64,000 nt of DNA from JASHVB01 sp963780805 (lineage in GTDB: Bacteria; Pseudomonadota; Alphaproteobacteria; Acetobacterales; Acetobacteraceae). Made by a program: the position numbers and the translations under genes. The stretch is from assembly GCA_963780805.1 (NCBI GenBank), contig CAWADP010000006.1:744001-808000 (forward strand), given 5' to 3'. Under the pieces are notes generated by a model, which was not told the DNA's origin, ran no database searches, and worked only from the letters and a program-made list of their open reading frames with translations. Below, piece by piece: positions 9,740 to 18,858 of this stretch (the stretch's first letter is position 1; the number at the start of each line of letters is the position of its first letter).

Positions 9740-10302
9740 CGCGCGAACCTATGGTCGGGCGATGGGCGTGCAAAGCCGGTGCGCATGCGCCGGGGGCATG
9801 GCTGGTGCGGGAGCGGGAGCGGGAGGGCAAGGGGGGATGGAAGGGAAAGGGGGAGCGACGGGCAAGGGCAACGGAAGTGGACGAGACTTGTGCTTTAGTT
9901 CTTCTCGTGTCCGCCGCCCCCGCAGTCCCGGTTGTCCCAACTCTCCAGCCCGACCCCAGTCGGGCCGACCGAGGCACCACCGTGTCCGCCGCGCCCGCGG
10001 CAACCGGCGCTCCGACCCACCAGCCCGATCCTCATCAGGACACCGCCGCCGCCACTGTCGCCGCCGCATCGGCCGCGTCATCAGCTTCGTCCGCAGGCTA
10101 ATCGGCTACGGCACGATGCTCGCCACCTGAGTGCGCAAGTAATCCGCCGAGCCGGAGGCGATCTCGATCGCCAAATGGTCCCGAACCCCCGATTTCAGCC
10201 AGACCCTCCGCCGCCTCACCCGCGGCCTGATGCGCGCCACCGCGCACGAAGCCTGGCTCACGCAGCGCGCCGCCCGCGCCACAATCGGCGGCCGTTCCCT
10301 GC
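9740..10302. other. GC-rich intergenic region, no certain gene
   Basis: All frames are open over much of this region because of GC content. A plus-strand Ala/Pro-rich frame from GTG 9909 to 10101 has no ribosome site and low complexity. A second plus-strand stretch (about 10150-10290) translates to a protein-like sequence with L-R-R-L-T-R-G-L-M-R-A-T but has an in-frame stop just before it and no start; it could be the ruin of a gene. Confidence 0.4.
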
Positions 10303-11259
10303 TCACGCCAGCCCGTCCCGTCCCATCTCCAGGAACTTTTCCCGTCGGCGGGTTTTCAGCGTCGGGCCATCCAGGGCCACCAGCGGCGCCAGTGCCTCGG
10401 CGATCGCGTCGCCCACCGTGCGGATGGCGGCGGCGGGATCGCGCTGCGCGCCGCCCAACGGCTCCGGTATGACCGCGTCCACCAGCTTCAGCCGGTGCAG
10501 ATCGTCGGCGGTGAGGCGCAAGGCCTCGGCGGCGGCCGGCGCCTGGGCGGCGTCGCGCCACAGGATGGACGCGCAGCCCTCCGGCGAGATCACCGAATAG
10601 ATGGCATGCTCCAGCATCAGCACGCGGTCGCCGGCGGCCAGCGCGATGGCGCCGCCGGAGCCGCCCTCGCCGATGATCGTGGCGACCAGCGGGACCGGGG
10701 CTTCCAGGCAGGCCTCGATGGAGCGGGCGATCGCTTCGGCCTGGCCACGGGCCTCGGCGTCGATGCCCGGGAAGGCGCCGGAGGTATCGACGAAGCTAAG
10801 CAGCGGCAGGCCGAAGCGGCCGGCCAGGTCGATCAGGCGGCGAGCCTTGCGGTAACCCTCCGGGCGGGCCATGCCGAAATTATGGGCGAGGCGGGTCTCG
10901 GTGTCAGCGCCCTTCTCGGTCCCCAGGACGACGACGGACCGGCCATGGAACCGGCCCAGCCCGCCCAGCACCGCCGCGTCGTTGGCGAAGGCGCGGTCGC
11001 CGGCGAGCGGGGTGAAGTCGGTCAGCAGGCCGGTGATGTAGTCGCTGGCCCGGGGGCGATCCGGGTGGCGGGCGACCTGGGTCTTCTGCCAGGGGGTGAG
11101 CCGGGCGTAGGTCGCGCGCAACTGCCGGTCGGCGGCGGCGGTCAGGCGGGAGACCTCGTCGGCGATGTTCAGGCCACCCGGTTCCGACAGGTGCCGGAGT
11201 TCCTCGATCTTGCCTTCCAGCTCGGCGATCGGCTTCTCGAAGTCGAGGAAATGGCGCAT
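10303..11259 (-). CDS. accA: Acetyl-CoA carboxylase carboxyltransferase subunit alpha
   Basis: A 318-residue AccA, the alpha half of the transcarboxylase that moves the carboxyl group from biotin to acetyl-CoA, the first step of fatty-acid synthesis. The N-terminus begins with F-L-D-F-E-K-P-I-A-E-L-E, as in other AccA proteins. The crotonase-fold centre has I-G-E-G-G-S-G-G-A, the oxyanion-hole glycines, and S-P-E-G-C-A-S-I-L-W. Length and both ends fit the family. It stands alone, which is normal since accD and accBC are usually elsewhere. Confidence 0.95.
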   Translation of the reverse strand: MRHFLDFEKPIAELEGKIEELRHLSEPGGLNIADEVSRLTAAADRQLRATYARLTPWQKTQVARHPDRPRASDYITGLLTDFTPLAGDRAFANDAAVLGGLGRFHGRSVVVLGTEKGADTETRLAHNFGMARPEGYRKARRLIDLAGRFGLPLLSFVDTSGAFPGIDAEARGQAEAIARSIEACLEAPVPLVATIIGEGGSGGAIALAAGDRVLMLEHAIYSVISPEGCASILWRDAAQAPAAAEALRLTADDLHRLKLVDAVIPEPLGGAQRDPAAAIRTVGDAIAEALAPLVALDGPTLKTRRREKFLEMGRDGLA

Positions 11260-11600
11260 GCGCGGGGGGCTTTAGCACAGGGCGGGCGGAAGGACACGGG
11301 GCGGGAGACGGTGTGGCGTGGGGATTGGTGCGCCGAGGCTCGCGTCCAGAGCGAACTATTCTCGTGGGAAGCGCGCCGTTGCATCGCGCGGTGTGGGGAC
11401 CAGAGTCCCGCGTGCACAGATCAGCGGTAGTCAGTTGCCGCTCGGCGTGCGGTCCATGGTGACAACCTCCCGTCAGTTCTCCGGCGGCTTGTCATTATGT
11501 CCGGTCGTCGTGAAGCGATGTGTGTACTACTCGCACGATCTGGCACGACGCAGTATCTCATGACTTTCGCGCGTCCTTCTCGCTGTGAAACACGCGGTTC
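11260..11600. other. Intergenic region without a recognised gene
   Basis: This is upstream of accA on the minus strand, so the accA promoter should lie here. It is less GC-rich than its surroundings. I see no conserved coding sequence. Confidence 0.5.
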
Positions 11601-11915
11601 TCAGCCGAGACCGCTCCGCCATCCACAAGGAATTATCTCAACCTCGGCAGCGCCGGCCCGATGCTGCTTTGCCGCCTGGTACTCGGCGCTTTCGTACCAG
11701 CGATCGGCGGCGTCCATATCGGGAAACTCGATCAGCACGGCGGCTTCGAGAGGACCTTTCCCCTCTAGCAGCTTCAACGGGGTGTAGGCGGCGAGATGTC
11801 TTGCGCCGGAGCCCGCAAACGAGGGGCCAGTGTCAGGCCGGTATTCTTCCAGCCCCCGCCTGTCATTCACAGCCTTCACTGTCGCGATCACATAAGCCGG
11901 CGTTGTGACCTGCAT
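11601..11915 (-). CDS. DUF1330 family protein
   Basis: A 104-residue protein of the DUF1330 type, a small ferredoxin-like alpha/beta fold whose function is not established. Recognisable pieces are the N-terminal Y-V-I-A-T-V-K, the E-G-K-G-P-L-E-A-A-V-L-I-E-F-P core and W-Y-E-S-A-E-Y-Q near the C-terminus. The length is normal for the family. It has no close same-strand neighbour. Confidence 0.8.
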   Translation of the reverse strand: MQVTTPAYVIATVKAVNDRRGLEEYRPDTGPSFAGSGARHLAAYTPLKLLEGKGPLEAAVLIEFPDMDAADRWYESAEYQAAKQHRAGAAEVEIIPCGWRSGLG

Positions 11916-12177
11916 TGCGGTGTCAGTCAGCGACAGGACGCGGCGAGAGCAGCGGTAGCGCCACCGGAAGACGCCACCTTATCGCCGGCACGCTTTCAAC
12001 TCCGACGCGCTTGATCCGGGGTACGATCAATTGGGATCTTGTCGTTCCGGATGTTGAAGTAGTGAGTCAGGATGACGGGACCGCATCGCGCCCATCCTTC
12101 AGATCGTCCCCGTCCTCGCCGAGTACGGCCATCATCGCTGGATCGGCCCACTGGTGTGGCGCGGGATGTTGGGTTCG

Positions 12178-13246
12178 CTACGGCGTGGCGATCGCCCCAC
12201 CCGTCATCGGCTGCGGTACGCCGGTGGTGCCGGGAAAGCTGATCGGCTGTCCGGCCGCCACGCGAGCGGCGAGAAAGCCGAAGCACTGCGCCTCCAATGC
12301 GTCGCCGTCCCAGCCGACCGCTTCCACCGGTTCGACCGGCACGCCGAGCGCGTAGCGCAGTGCCGTCATGATGGCCGGGTTGTGCCGGCCGCCTCCTGTC
12401 ACCAGCCAGCGGCGCGGCGGCGCAGGCAGGGGAGCGCACGCGACCGCCCGTACAGTGAAGGCCACCAGGGTCGCCGCGCCATCGGCCGGCGACAGGCCGG
12501 CGAGGCCGCTGGCCGCCAGTGCGGCGGCGAAATCCAGCCGGTCCAGCGACTTTGGGGCCGGCCGGGCAAAATACGGGTGGGCGAGCAGGGCGGCCAGTAC
12601 CGGCCGGATCCGTACGGCCGGAGCGGGCCAGCGTCCCGTCGCGGTCGAAGCGGGCCCCGGTGTGGCGCGCCACCCAGTCGTCCAGCGGCCCATTGCCGGG
12701 GCCGGTGTCGAAGGCGATCAGTGCGTCGGCGTCCGACCCGATCCAGGTCACATTCCCCACCCCGCCGAGGTTCAGCACCGCCACCGGCTTCTCCAGACCG
12801 CGCGCCAGGGCGGCGTGGTACGCGGGGGCGAGCGGCGCCCCCTGACCTCCCGCCGCGACGTCGGCCGAGCGGAAATCCCAGGCCACCCGCACGCCGGTCC
12901 GCCAGGCAAGTTCCTGCGCCTTGCCGATCTGCCAGGTGCGACGCCGGTCCGGCTGGTGCAGGATGGTCTGGCCGTGGAATCCGAGCAGGTCCGCCGGCCG
13001 GCCGAGTGTAGCGACGGCGCGGATGTGGTACTCGGTCAACCGTGCCTCTGCCATCTTCAGGCGGCGGTCGGCCGGATCCAGCGTCGGTGCCAGATCCAGG
13101 ATGCGGCGCAGGTCAGCGCGCAGCCGATCATCGTAGGGCAGCGTCAGGGTGGGGCCAAAGGCGGTGACCGTCTCGCCGTCGGTCTCCAGCCAGGCTGCGT
13201 CCACGCCGTCCAGCGAGGTCCCGCTCATTAGCCCGATGGTCCGCAT
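12178..13246 (-). pseudogene. anmK: Anhydro-N-acetylmuramic acid kinase AnmK, one frameshift
   Basis: AnmK phosphorylates and opens 1,6-anhydro-MurNAc during cell-wall recycling. The first part reads M-R-T-I-G-L-M-S-G-T-S-L-D-G (ATP-binding loop) through the family block D-F-R-S-A-D-V-A-A-G-G-Q-G and F-D-T-G-P-G-N. Near 12600 one extra base (a G in the coding strand, context GGCCGGTACTGG) shifts the frame. The rest, A-L-L-A-H-P-Y-F to the normal C-terminus, continues in the next frame and ends at 12178. Without that base the protein would be about 355 residues, normal length. This could be a sequencing error. ATG 13244-13246 is the family start; a 15-bp array adds further possible starts upstream. 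Confidence 0.8.
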
Positions 13247-13298
13247 TTTCCCGGTCCGCATTTTCCCGGTCTGCATTTTCCCGGTCTGCATTTTCCCC
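13244..13298. repeat. 15-bp tandem array at the anmK start
   Basis: Three and a half copies of CATTTTCCCGGTCTG. Read on the minus strand each copy supplies GGGAAAATG, that is, a weak ribosome-site-like run plus an in-frame ATG, so anmK has four possible in-frame starts. Confidence 0.9.
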
Positions 13299-13348
13299 TG
13301 GCCCTCGCTGTGCTAGCAGCGCCGCTCTCCGAACACGGGTTTGCCGTC

Positions 13349-14713
13349 ATGTCCAGCAGCGACTTCCTGGCCGAGGCCACCGCACGCGGCTTTGTCCACC
13401 AATGCACCGATACCGGCGCGCTGGATGCCGCGCTGAATGGCGGCGTGGTGTCAGGCTATATCGGCTTCGATTGCACCGCCGACAGCCTGCATATCGGCAA
13501 CCTGGTCGGCGTCATGATGCTGCGCCTGCTGCAGAAGCACGGCCACCGTCCGGTCGCGCTGATCGGCGGCGGCACCACGCGGATCGGCGATCCGTCCGGC
13601 AAGGACGAAGCCCGCCAGTTGCTGTCCGACGCGCAGATCGCCGCCAACATGGCCGGTATTCGCCAATGCTTCGCACCATTCCTGCGCTTTGGCCCAGATA
13701 CGCCAGATGCCGACACGCCAGATGCCGACACGCCGGATGCCAACACGCCGGATGCCAACACGCCAGATGCCAACACGCCAGATGCCAACACGCCAGATGC
13801 CGGCAGGTCGGATCATCGGCCGTCCGACGCCGTCATGGCCAACAACGCCGACTGGCTGGACGCGCTGGGCTACATCCCGCTGCTGCGCGAAGTCGGAGTG
13901 CATTTCTCGATCAACCGCATGCTGACCTTCAATTCCGTCCGGCTGCGGCTGGAGCGCGAGCAACCGCTGACGTTTCTCGAATTCAACTACATGATCCTGC
14001 AGAGCTACGACTTTCGCGAGCTGCGCCGGCGGTTCGGGGTGACGCTGCAAATGGGTGGCTCCGACCAGTGGGGCAACATCGTCGCCGGCATCGAGCTGAT
14101 CCGCCGCACTGATGGCGCCCAGGCGTTCGGGCTGACGACGCCGCTGATCACCACCGCGTCCGGCGCCAAGATGGGCAAGTCAGTGTCCGGTGCGGTATGG
14201 CTGCGGGCCGATCGGCTGTCGCCCTACGATTACTGGCAGTTCTGGCGCAACACGGAAGATGCCGACGTCGGCCGCTTCCTGCGGTTGTTCACCGACCTGC
14301 CGCTGGACGAGATCGCTCGGCTGGACGCTCTGGCCGGGGCCGAAATCAACGAGGCGAAGAAGGTGTTGGCCACCGAAGCCACCGCTCTGGCGCATGGCCG
14401 CGTGGCGGCCGAGGCGGCGGCGGAAACCGCGCGTCTGGCCTTTGAGGAAGGCGAAGCGGCGGAGACGCTCCCCAGCGTGGACGTCCCGCGCGAGGAACTC
14501 GCGGCCGGCGTGCCTGCCTTCCGGTTGTTCGAACGCGCCGGCCTGGCAAAGACCGGCGGCGAGGCGCGGCGGTTGATCCGCGGCGGCGGCGCGCGGATGA
14601 ACGACGCTCCGGTGACGGAGGAGGGACAGGTGATCTCGCTGGCGGATCTGCGCGGGGGCGCGATCAAACTGTCGGCGGGACGCAAGCAGCACCGGCTGGT
14701 GCGGGTGGCGTAG
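13349..14713 (+). CDS. tyrS: Tyrosyl-tRNA synthetase with a repeat insertion
   Basis: A 454-residue class I aminoacyl-tRNA synthetase that charges tRNA-Tyr. The HIGH-type motif is H-I-G-N at 48-51 and the KMSKS loop is K-M-G-K-S at 274-278. A C-terminal S4 RNA-binding domain (K-T-G-G-E-A-R-R-L-I-R) is present. Residues 117-151 are seven tandem copies of D/N-T-P-D-A, which the family does not have; they sit in the loop between the Rossmann core segment F-A-P-F-L-R-F and N-N-A-D-W-L. Usual length is 400-420, so the insert explains most of the excess. ATG 13349 gives the normal N-terminus. Confidence 0.95.
   Translation: MSSSDFLAEATARGFVHQCTDTGALDAALNGGVVSGYIGFDCTADSLHIGNLVGVMMLRLLQKHGHRPVALIGGGTTRIGDPSGKDEARQLLSDAQIAANMAGIRQCFAPFLRFGPDTPDADTPDADTPDANTPDANTPDANTPDANTPDAGRSDHRPSDAVMANNADWLDALGYIPLLREVGVHFSINRMLTFNSVRLRLEREQPLTFLEFNYMILQSYDFRELRRRFGVTLQMGGSDQWGNIVAGIELIRRTDGAQAFGLTTPLITTASGAKMGKSVSGAVWLRADRLSPYDYWQFWRNTEDADVGRFLRLFTDLPLDEIARLDALAGAEINEAKKVLATEATALAHGRVAAEAAAETARLAFEEGEAAETLPSVDVPREELAAGVPAFRLFERAGLAKTGGEARRLIRGGGARMNDAPVTEEGQVISLADLRGGAIKLSAGRKQHRLVRVA
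13697..13801. repeat. In-frame 15-bp tandem array inside tyrS
   Basis: Seven copies of a 15-bp unit, GACACGCCAGATGCC or its AACACG variant, encoding D/N-T-P-D-A. The copies differ at few positions, which points to recent expansion. Confidence 0.95.
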
Positions 14714-15204
14714 TTACGCGATTGGATCTGGTTGCCGGTGATGCTGGGGTGCCTGACAGCCATACCGGTTCGACGCGAAATCCCTCAGGGTTCGATTCCA
14801 CTCAACTCGGCGCGATATTTGAGCGAGAGCGGCGTGTCGAAGATTTCTCGGGACCGCCATCGAGGTGGCCGGGACAAGCAAGATGGCGGGACTAGCAAGG
14901 GCTGGGACAAGCGAGAGGGCTGGGACAAGCGAGAGGGCTGGGACAAGCAAGAAGGCTGGGACAAGCAAGAAGGCCGGGACAAGCAAGAGGGCTGGGACAA
15001 GCAAGAAGGCCGGGACAAGCAAGAGGGCTGGGACAAGCAAGAGGGCTGGGACAAGCAAGAGGGCCGGGACAAACTCTGCCATGACGATTGCGAAGAGGCG
15101 TCAAACTTGGCATTGACCGGGCATACGCGGGAGCGGTTGTAGGGTGCGCTGATGCGAGGACCCGTTCAAACGCCCTTGTCACGCCGTTGTACCGAAAAAC
15201 ACAC
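14714..15204. other. Intergenic region dominated by a minisatellite
   Basis: Apart from the 18-bp array at 14871-15072, this stretch behind tyrS shows no gene. The array leaves long open frames on both strands (W-D-K-Q-E-G repeats on plus), which I regard as accidental. Confidence 0.6.
14871..15072. repeat. 18-bp tandem array, about eleven copies
   Basis: The unit is GGGACAAGCAAGAGGGCT with single-base variants (AAGAAGG, GCGAGAGG, GGCC). It is the longest array in the window. The first copies are degenerate and the later ones are nearly identical. Confidence 0.9.
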
Positions 15205-16803
15205 ATGCCGGACTCTGTAATTTCCGTGCCAGCGGCCAACGAAGTTCGCTACACTGGCAGCCGCCCCCGCAGACCGTACCGCGCCATGCTTTTCGAAGCC
15301 CTCGCGCCCCTGGCGCCCGACATAACGCCTGTTGCCGATAACGTCGTTCCGATGGTGCCGCTGGATCTCGCCGGCGCCGCCGAAGCCCGCCCCACTCCGG
15401 AAGAGCTGGTGTTCGCCGCCGCCGCGCCGTGCGACGCGCAGGACCTGGTGGAGGCGCCCTGCCGTGCCCTGGAAGCCGAGTACAAGAGCTGGCGCAACCT
15501 CGACCACGCGGAAGACCGCGCCGAACTGGCCCGCGACATCGCCGCGTTGGCCAACCACGGCGGTGGCTTCATCGTGTTCGGTTTCGAGGAGCGCAGTCTT
15601 TCGCCGGACGATACGGACCCTTTCCGTACCAATTGCACTCCGGAACGGATCGCCGCCATCGTTCGCACCTATCTCGATCCGCCGGTGCGGTGCGAGGTGG
15701 TGCCGGTTTTGTCCTCGGCCGGCGTCGTGCATCCGGTGGTGCGTGTGGCGGGCCACGGCACCACTCCGGTCTGCATCCGCCAGGACGGCCCCGTCGTCTC
15801 CGGTGCCAAGCTGATCGAACGCGGCGCCCACTATATCCGTAAGCACGCGGCGGCGGCGTCTGGGCGGCATATCGAGATGCCCGTGCCGCAGAGTGCCCGC
15901 GTGGATGTCCCGCAGGACTGGGCGGCGCTGATCCGACGCTGCGTGCGCCGCGACCGCGAGGCGCTCCTGGGCATGCTGGATGCGGCGATGGAGGGCCGCG
16001 CCGCCACGCCGGACCTCGCGCAACGGCTGCTGACCTGGCACCGCGCCGCGCGTGCCGCCTTTCTGCCGCTGGTTCCGCGCAGCCCCGTCGCCGACAGCCT
16101 GGCGCGCCGGCACTACGCGCTGTCCTACGGCCTGGAGCAGATCCGGCCGGAGACGCTGGAGCAGGCGCAGTTCGCCGATGCGCTGCGGCGTACGGTGTTC
16201 GAATTGCAGCCGCAGTTCCGCTCCGGCTGGAACATGTTCGATCCGCCCTATCGCCGCGCGGTACAGGCGCGGTTCGTGGTCGATCCGGCCAGCGGCGACG
16301 ACGAGGAGGATTTCCTCGAGGCGGCGTGGCTGCGCGACCGCGATCCCGGCGAGACCTCGGATTTCTGGCGCGTGTCGCCACGCGGCATGGCGACCATCCT
16401 CCGTGGCTACGCCGAGGACATGACCCAGGCACCGCCGCTGCCGCCGGTCAGTCCCGGCACGTGCCTCAGCCCCATCTTGCTGGCGCAGGAAGTGGCCGAG
16501 CTGGTCTGCCACGCGCGTGCCTTCGCCCGGCTGTTCTCCGGAGTGCGCCGCGTGGCGTTCCGCTGCGAATGGTGGGGGCTGGCGGGCCGCGAGTTGTTCG
16601 ACACCGACGCGCGTTGGGTGCATCACGGGCCGGCGCTGGACGACCGGCGGGTGGCGACAGCGCAGGTGCCGCTGGCGTCGCTGGCGCAGACCTGGCCTGA
16701 GGTGGTCGCGATGCTGATCGCGCCAGTGCTGCGGGCGTTCGAGCCGGACCTTGTGCTCGACGCGGATTGGGTGCGGGCACAAGCGCCGAAGTGGCGCGGT
16801 TAG
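15205..16803 (+). CDS. AlbA_2 (Schlafen-type) domain protein
   Basis: A protein of about 532 residues. Residues 88-130 match the AlbA_2/Schlafen nucleic-acid-binding module: E-x-E-Y-K at 90-94, then A-L-A-N-H-G-G-G-F-I-V-F-G-F at 114-127. In this family these motifs serve ATP-dependent regulators or nucleases. A further block, V-C-I-R-Q-D-G-P, lies at about 200. The C-terminal 300 residues are not recognised. The start is uncertain: 15205 lacks a clear ribosome site, the frame is open from 15088, and ATG 15286 is possible. It is flanked by non-coding repeats, not by a defence operon. Confidence 0.65.
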   Translation: MPDSVISVPAANEVRYTGSRPRRPYRAMLFEALAPLAPDITPVADNVVPMVPLDLAGAAEARPTPEELVFAAAAPCDAQDLVEAPCRALEAEYKSWRNLDHAEDRAELARDIAALANHGGGFIVFGFEERSLSPDDTDPFRTNCTPERIAAIVRTYLDPPVRCEVVPVLSSAGVVHPVVRVAGHGTTPVCIRQDGPVVSGAKLIERGAHYIRKHAAAASGRHIEMPVPQSARVDVPQDWAALIRRCVRRDREALLGMLDAAMEGRAATPDLAQRLLTWHRAARAAFLPLVPRSPVADSLARRHYALSYGLEQIRPETLEQAQFADALRRTVFELQPQFRSGWNMFDPPYRRAVQARFVVDPASGDDEEDFLEAAWLRDRDPGETSDFWRVSPRGMATILRGYAEDMTQAPPLPPVSPGTCLSPILLAQEVAELVCHARAFARLFSGVRRVAFRCEWWGLAGRELFDTDARWVHHGPALDDRRVATAQVPLASLAQTWPEVVAMLIAPVLRAFEPDLVLDADWVRAQAPKWRG

Positions 16804-16844
16804 AGGACCGTACTGCTCCGCCTTCGATGGTGCGCGATCTCAAC

Positions 16845-17053
16845 TGTCATTCCGAGTTGACCACCGGCTGGCGTCGGCCGACCCGCCATTGCATGAAACG
16901 GCGATCGGCGGGGGAAATGACACCCCCTCCGCATTCGACCCCTCCCCCTGGCCCTCTCCCACAAGGGGCCCACAAGGGGAGGGGGAACTTCCTTTGCCGC
17001 TCACGCCCATTCACGGCGGGTCGGCCGCCAGGCCGGTGGTCAACGTGCAATGA
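16845..17053. repeat. Inverted-repeat element, family 2
   Basis: A left arm (GTCATTCCGAGTTGACCACC... to about 16893) and a right arm (about 17003-17053, ending ...GGTGGTCAACGTGCAATGAC) are near reverse complements of about 48 bases. The interior has a GC-rich CCCTCTCCCACAAGGGG palindrome. Single arms occur at 21088-21140 and 32771-32819. The gap up to 17151 has no gene. Confidence 0.75.
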
Positions 17054-17151
17054 CGAAGGGCCCTGACGGCGTCGAAGCGTTGGGCTCACGACACTATCGA
17101 ATCTCCATTACACATTTTCTCCTCCATTCACACATTCGTCCCCGGCCTCCC

Positions 17152-18780
17152 TCACACATTCGCTGCCGCCAACACCGGCCGCCCTTGGATCAAATCCGAC
17201 GCCCGTTCCGCCAGCATCATGACGATCGCATTGATATGTGCCGAGGGCATGTCCGGCAGAGCCGATGCATCGACTACCCGCAGTCCGTTCACGCCACGCA
17301 CCCTTAGCTCAGGGTCCACCACTGCGTCCGGCCCGTTGCCCATCGCGCAGGTGCCCAGCGGGTGGTTCACCGTGATCACGGTGGCGCGGATCCACGCATC
17401 GATCTCGGCTTCGGTACGCACCTCCGGCCCGGGCGCCAGGACGTCGCCGCGGAACCGGTCCAGCGCCGGCTCCAGCGCAAGCTCGCGCGCCATCCGGAAG
17501 CCGCGGCGCAGCGTCGCGATATCCTCGGCGTCGGCGAGAAAGTTGCCCATGATCCGCACCGGCGCCATCGGATCGGCCGAGCGCAGCGACACCGACCCGC
17601 GGCTGCATGGATGCAGCAGCACCGGCCGCACGCTCACCTCGTCCGGTGCGGCAGGCCGCAACCCCGGCAGCCATGGCCGAGCCTCGAACGGCGGTGCTCC
17701 GAGCATGAATTCGAGATCGGGCGCCTCGTCGTCCGGCATGGACTGCAGGAACGCGATCAGCCCGAGTGGCAGCGTGGTCGCCGGCCCGTCGCGCAGCAAC
17801 CAGGCGCGCGCCATCGCCAGCGCCACCCGGTCCAGCCGCATGCCGCGCTGGAACGGCCCCGGCTCCCTGCGCCGCCAGCGCAATGACACCGCGAGATGGT
17901 CGCACAGGTTGCGCCCCACCGGCAGATCGGCCACCGGCGCGATGCCCAACGCCCGAAGCTCGTCCGCGGGCCCGATCCCCGACAGCATCAGAAGCTGCGG
18001 CGAGTTGAACACGCCGCCGCACAGCACCACCTCGCGTGCCGCCTCGGCATAGCTCTCTCGCCCTGCATCGATGAAATGCACGCCCACCGCGCGCCCGCCA
18101 CGCAGTTCGATGCGCGTCGCCAGCGCACTCGTGCGCAGTGTCAGGTTCCCCCGTTGCAGCGCCGGTTTCAAATAGGCATTGGCGGCCGACGCGCGGCGAC
18201 CCGCGCGGATGGTGAACTGCGCGCGCCCGAGACCGACTTGCGTCTCGCCGTTTGCGTCGGCTGTCTCACCCCAACCCCGGGTGCGCGCCGCTTCGCGCAA
18301 GGCGTCGTGGATCGGGTCCTCGATCCGCGCGGATTGCGTGCCCAGCGGGCCGGTGCCACCGCGCCAGGGGTCCTCGCCGCCTTCCCAGGATTCGCTGCGT
18401 TTGAAATAGGGCAGCACGTCGGCATACGACCAGCCGGTCGCGCCCTGCCGCGCCCAACGATCGAAATCGCCGCGATGGCCGCGGGTATAAACCATCACGT
18501 TGACCGAGGAGCTGCCGCCCAGCACCTTGCCTCGCCGCACCGGCACGCGGCGGTCGTGCAAGGTTGGCTCCGGTTCGGTGTCGTAGCCCCAGTCGAACAT
18601 GCGCCGCTGCCACAGCCGGCCCAGCCCGAGTGGAATCTGAATGTACGGGTGCCGATCGCTGCCGCCGGCTTCCAGCAGCAGGACAGATGTGCCTTGATCC
18701 TCGGTCAGGCGGTTGGCCAGCACGCATCCCGCGGATCCGGCGCCGACGATGATGTAGTCGTAAGCTCGGATGTTGTTCAT
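17152..18780 (-). CDS. GMC-family FAD-dependent oxidoreductase (choline/alcohol dehydrogenase-like)
   Basis: A 542-residue glucose-methanol-choline oxidoreductase. The N-terminal dinucleotide motif V-G-A-G-S-A-G-C-V-L-A-N-R-L binds FAD. GMC signature 1 is in R-G-K-V-L-G-G-S-S-S-V-N and signature 2 in G-G-V-F-N-S-P-Q-L-L-M-L-S-G-I-G. The active-site histidine is in V-N-H-P-L-G-T-C-A-M-G. Members oxidise primary alcohols, choline or polyethylene glycols and pass electrons to a membrane acceptor. There is no signal peptide. ATG 18778-18780 follows GAAGGA. It lies 78 bases from the AraC gene on the same strand, which suggests a functional link. Confidence 0.9.
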   Translation of the reverse strand: MNNIRAYDYIIVGAGSAGCVLANRLTEDQGTSVLLLEAGGSDRHPYIQIPLGLGRLWQRRMFDWGYDTEPEPTLHDRRVPVRRGKVLGGSSSVNVMVYTRGHRGDFDRWARQGATGWSYADVLPYFKRSESWEGGEDPWRGGTGPLGTQSARIEDPIHDALREAARTRGWGETADANGETQVGLGRAQFTIRAGRRASAANAYLKPALQRGNLTLRTSALATRIELRGGRAVGVHFIDAGRESYAEAAREVVLCGGVFNSPQLLMLSGIGPADELRALGIAPVADLPVGRNLCDHLAVSLRWRRREPGPFQRGMRLDRVALAMARAWLLRDGPATTLPLGLIAFLQSMPDDEAPDLEFMLGAPPFEARPWLPGLRPAAPDEVSVRPVLLHPCSRGSVSLRSADPMAPVRIMGNFLADAEDIATLRRGFRMARELALEPALDRFRGDVLAPGPEVRTEAEIDAWIRATVITVNHPLGTCAMGNGPDAVVDPELRVRGVNGLRVVDASALPDMPSAHINAIVMMLAERASDLIQGRPVLAAANV

Positions 18781-18858
18781 GGCCACGTTCCTTCTGCGCT
18801 GCCGCCCTCCCGCGGGAGTTCTCAATCAAAATGGCGCACTGAGGAACATCGGCCGTTC

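Noticed and set aside
14732..15142. Open frame of W-D-K-Q-E-G repeats
   Set aside because: It is produced by the 18-bp array; all frames on both strands are open there and no conserved ends exist.
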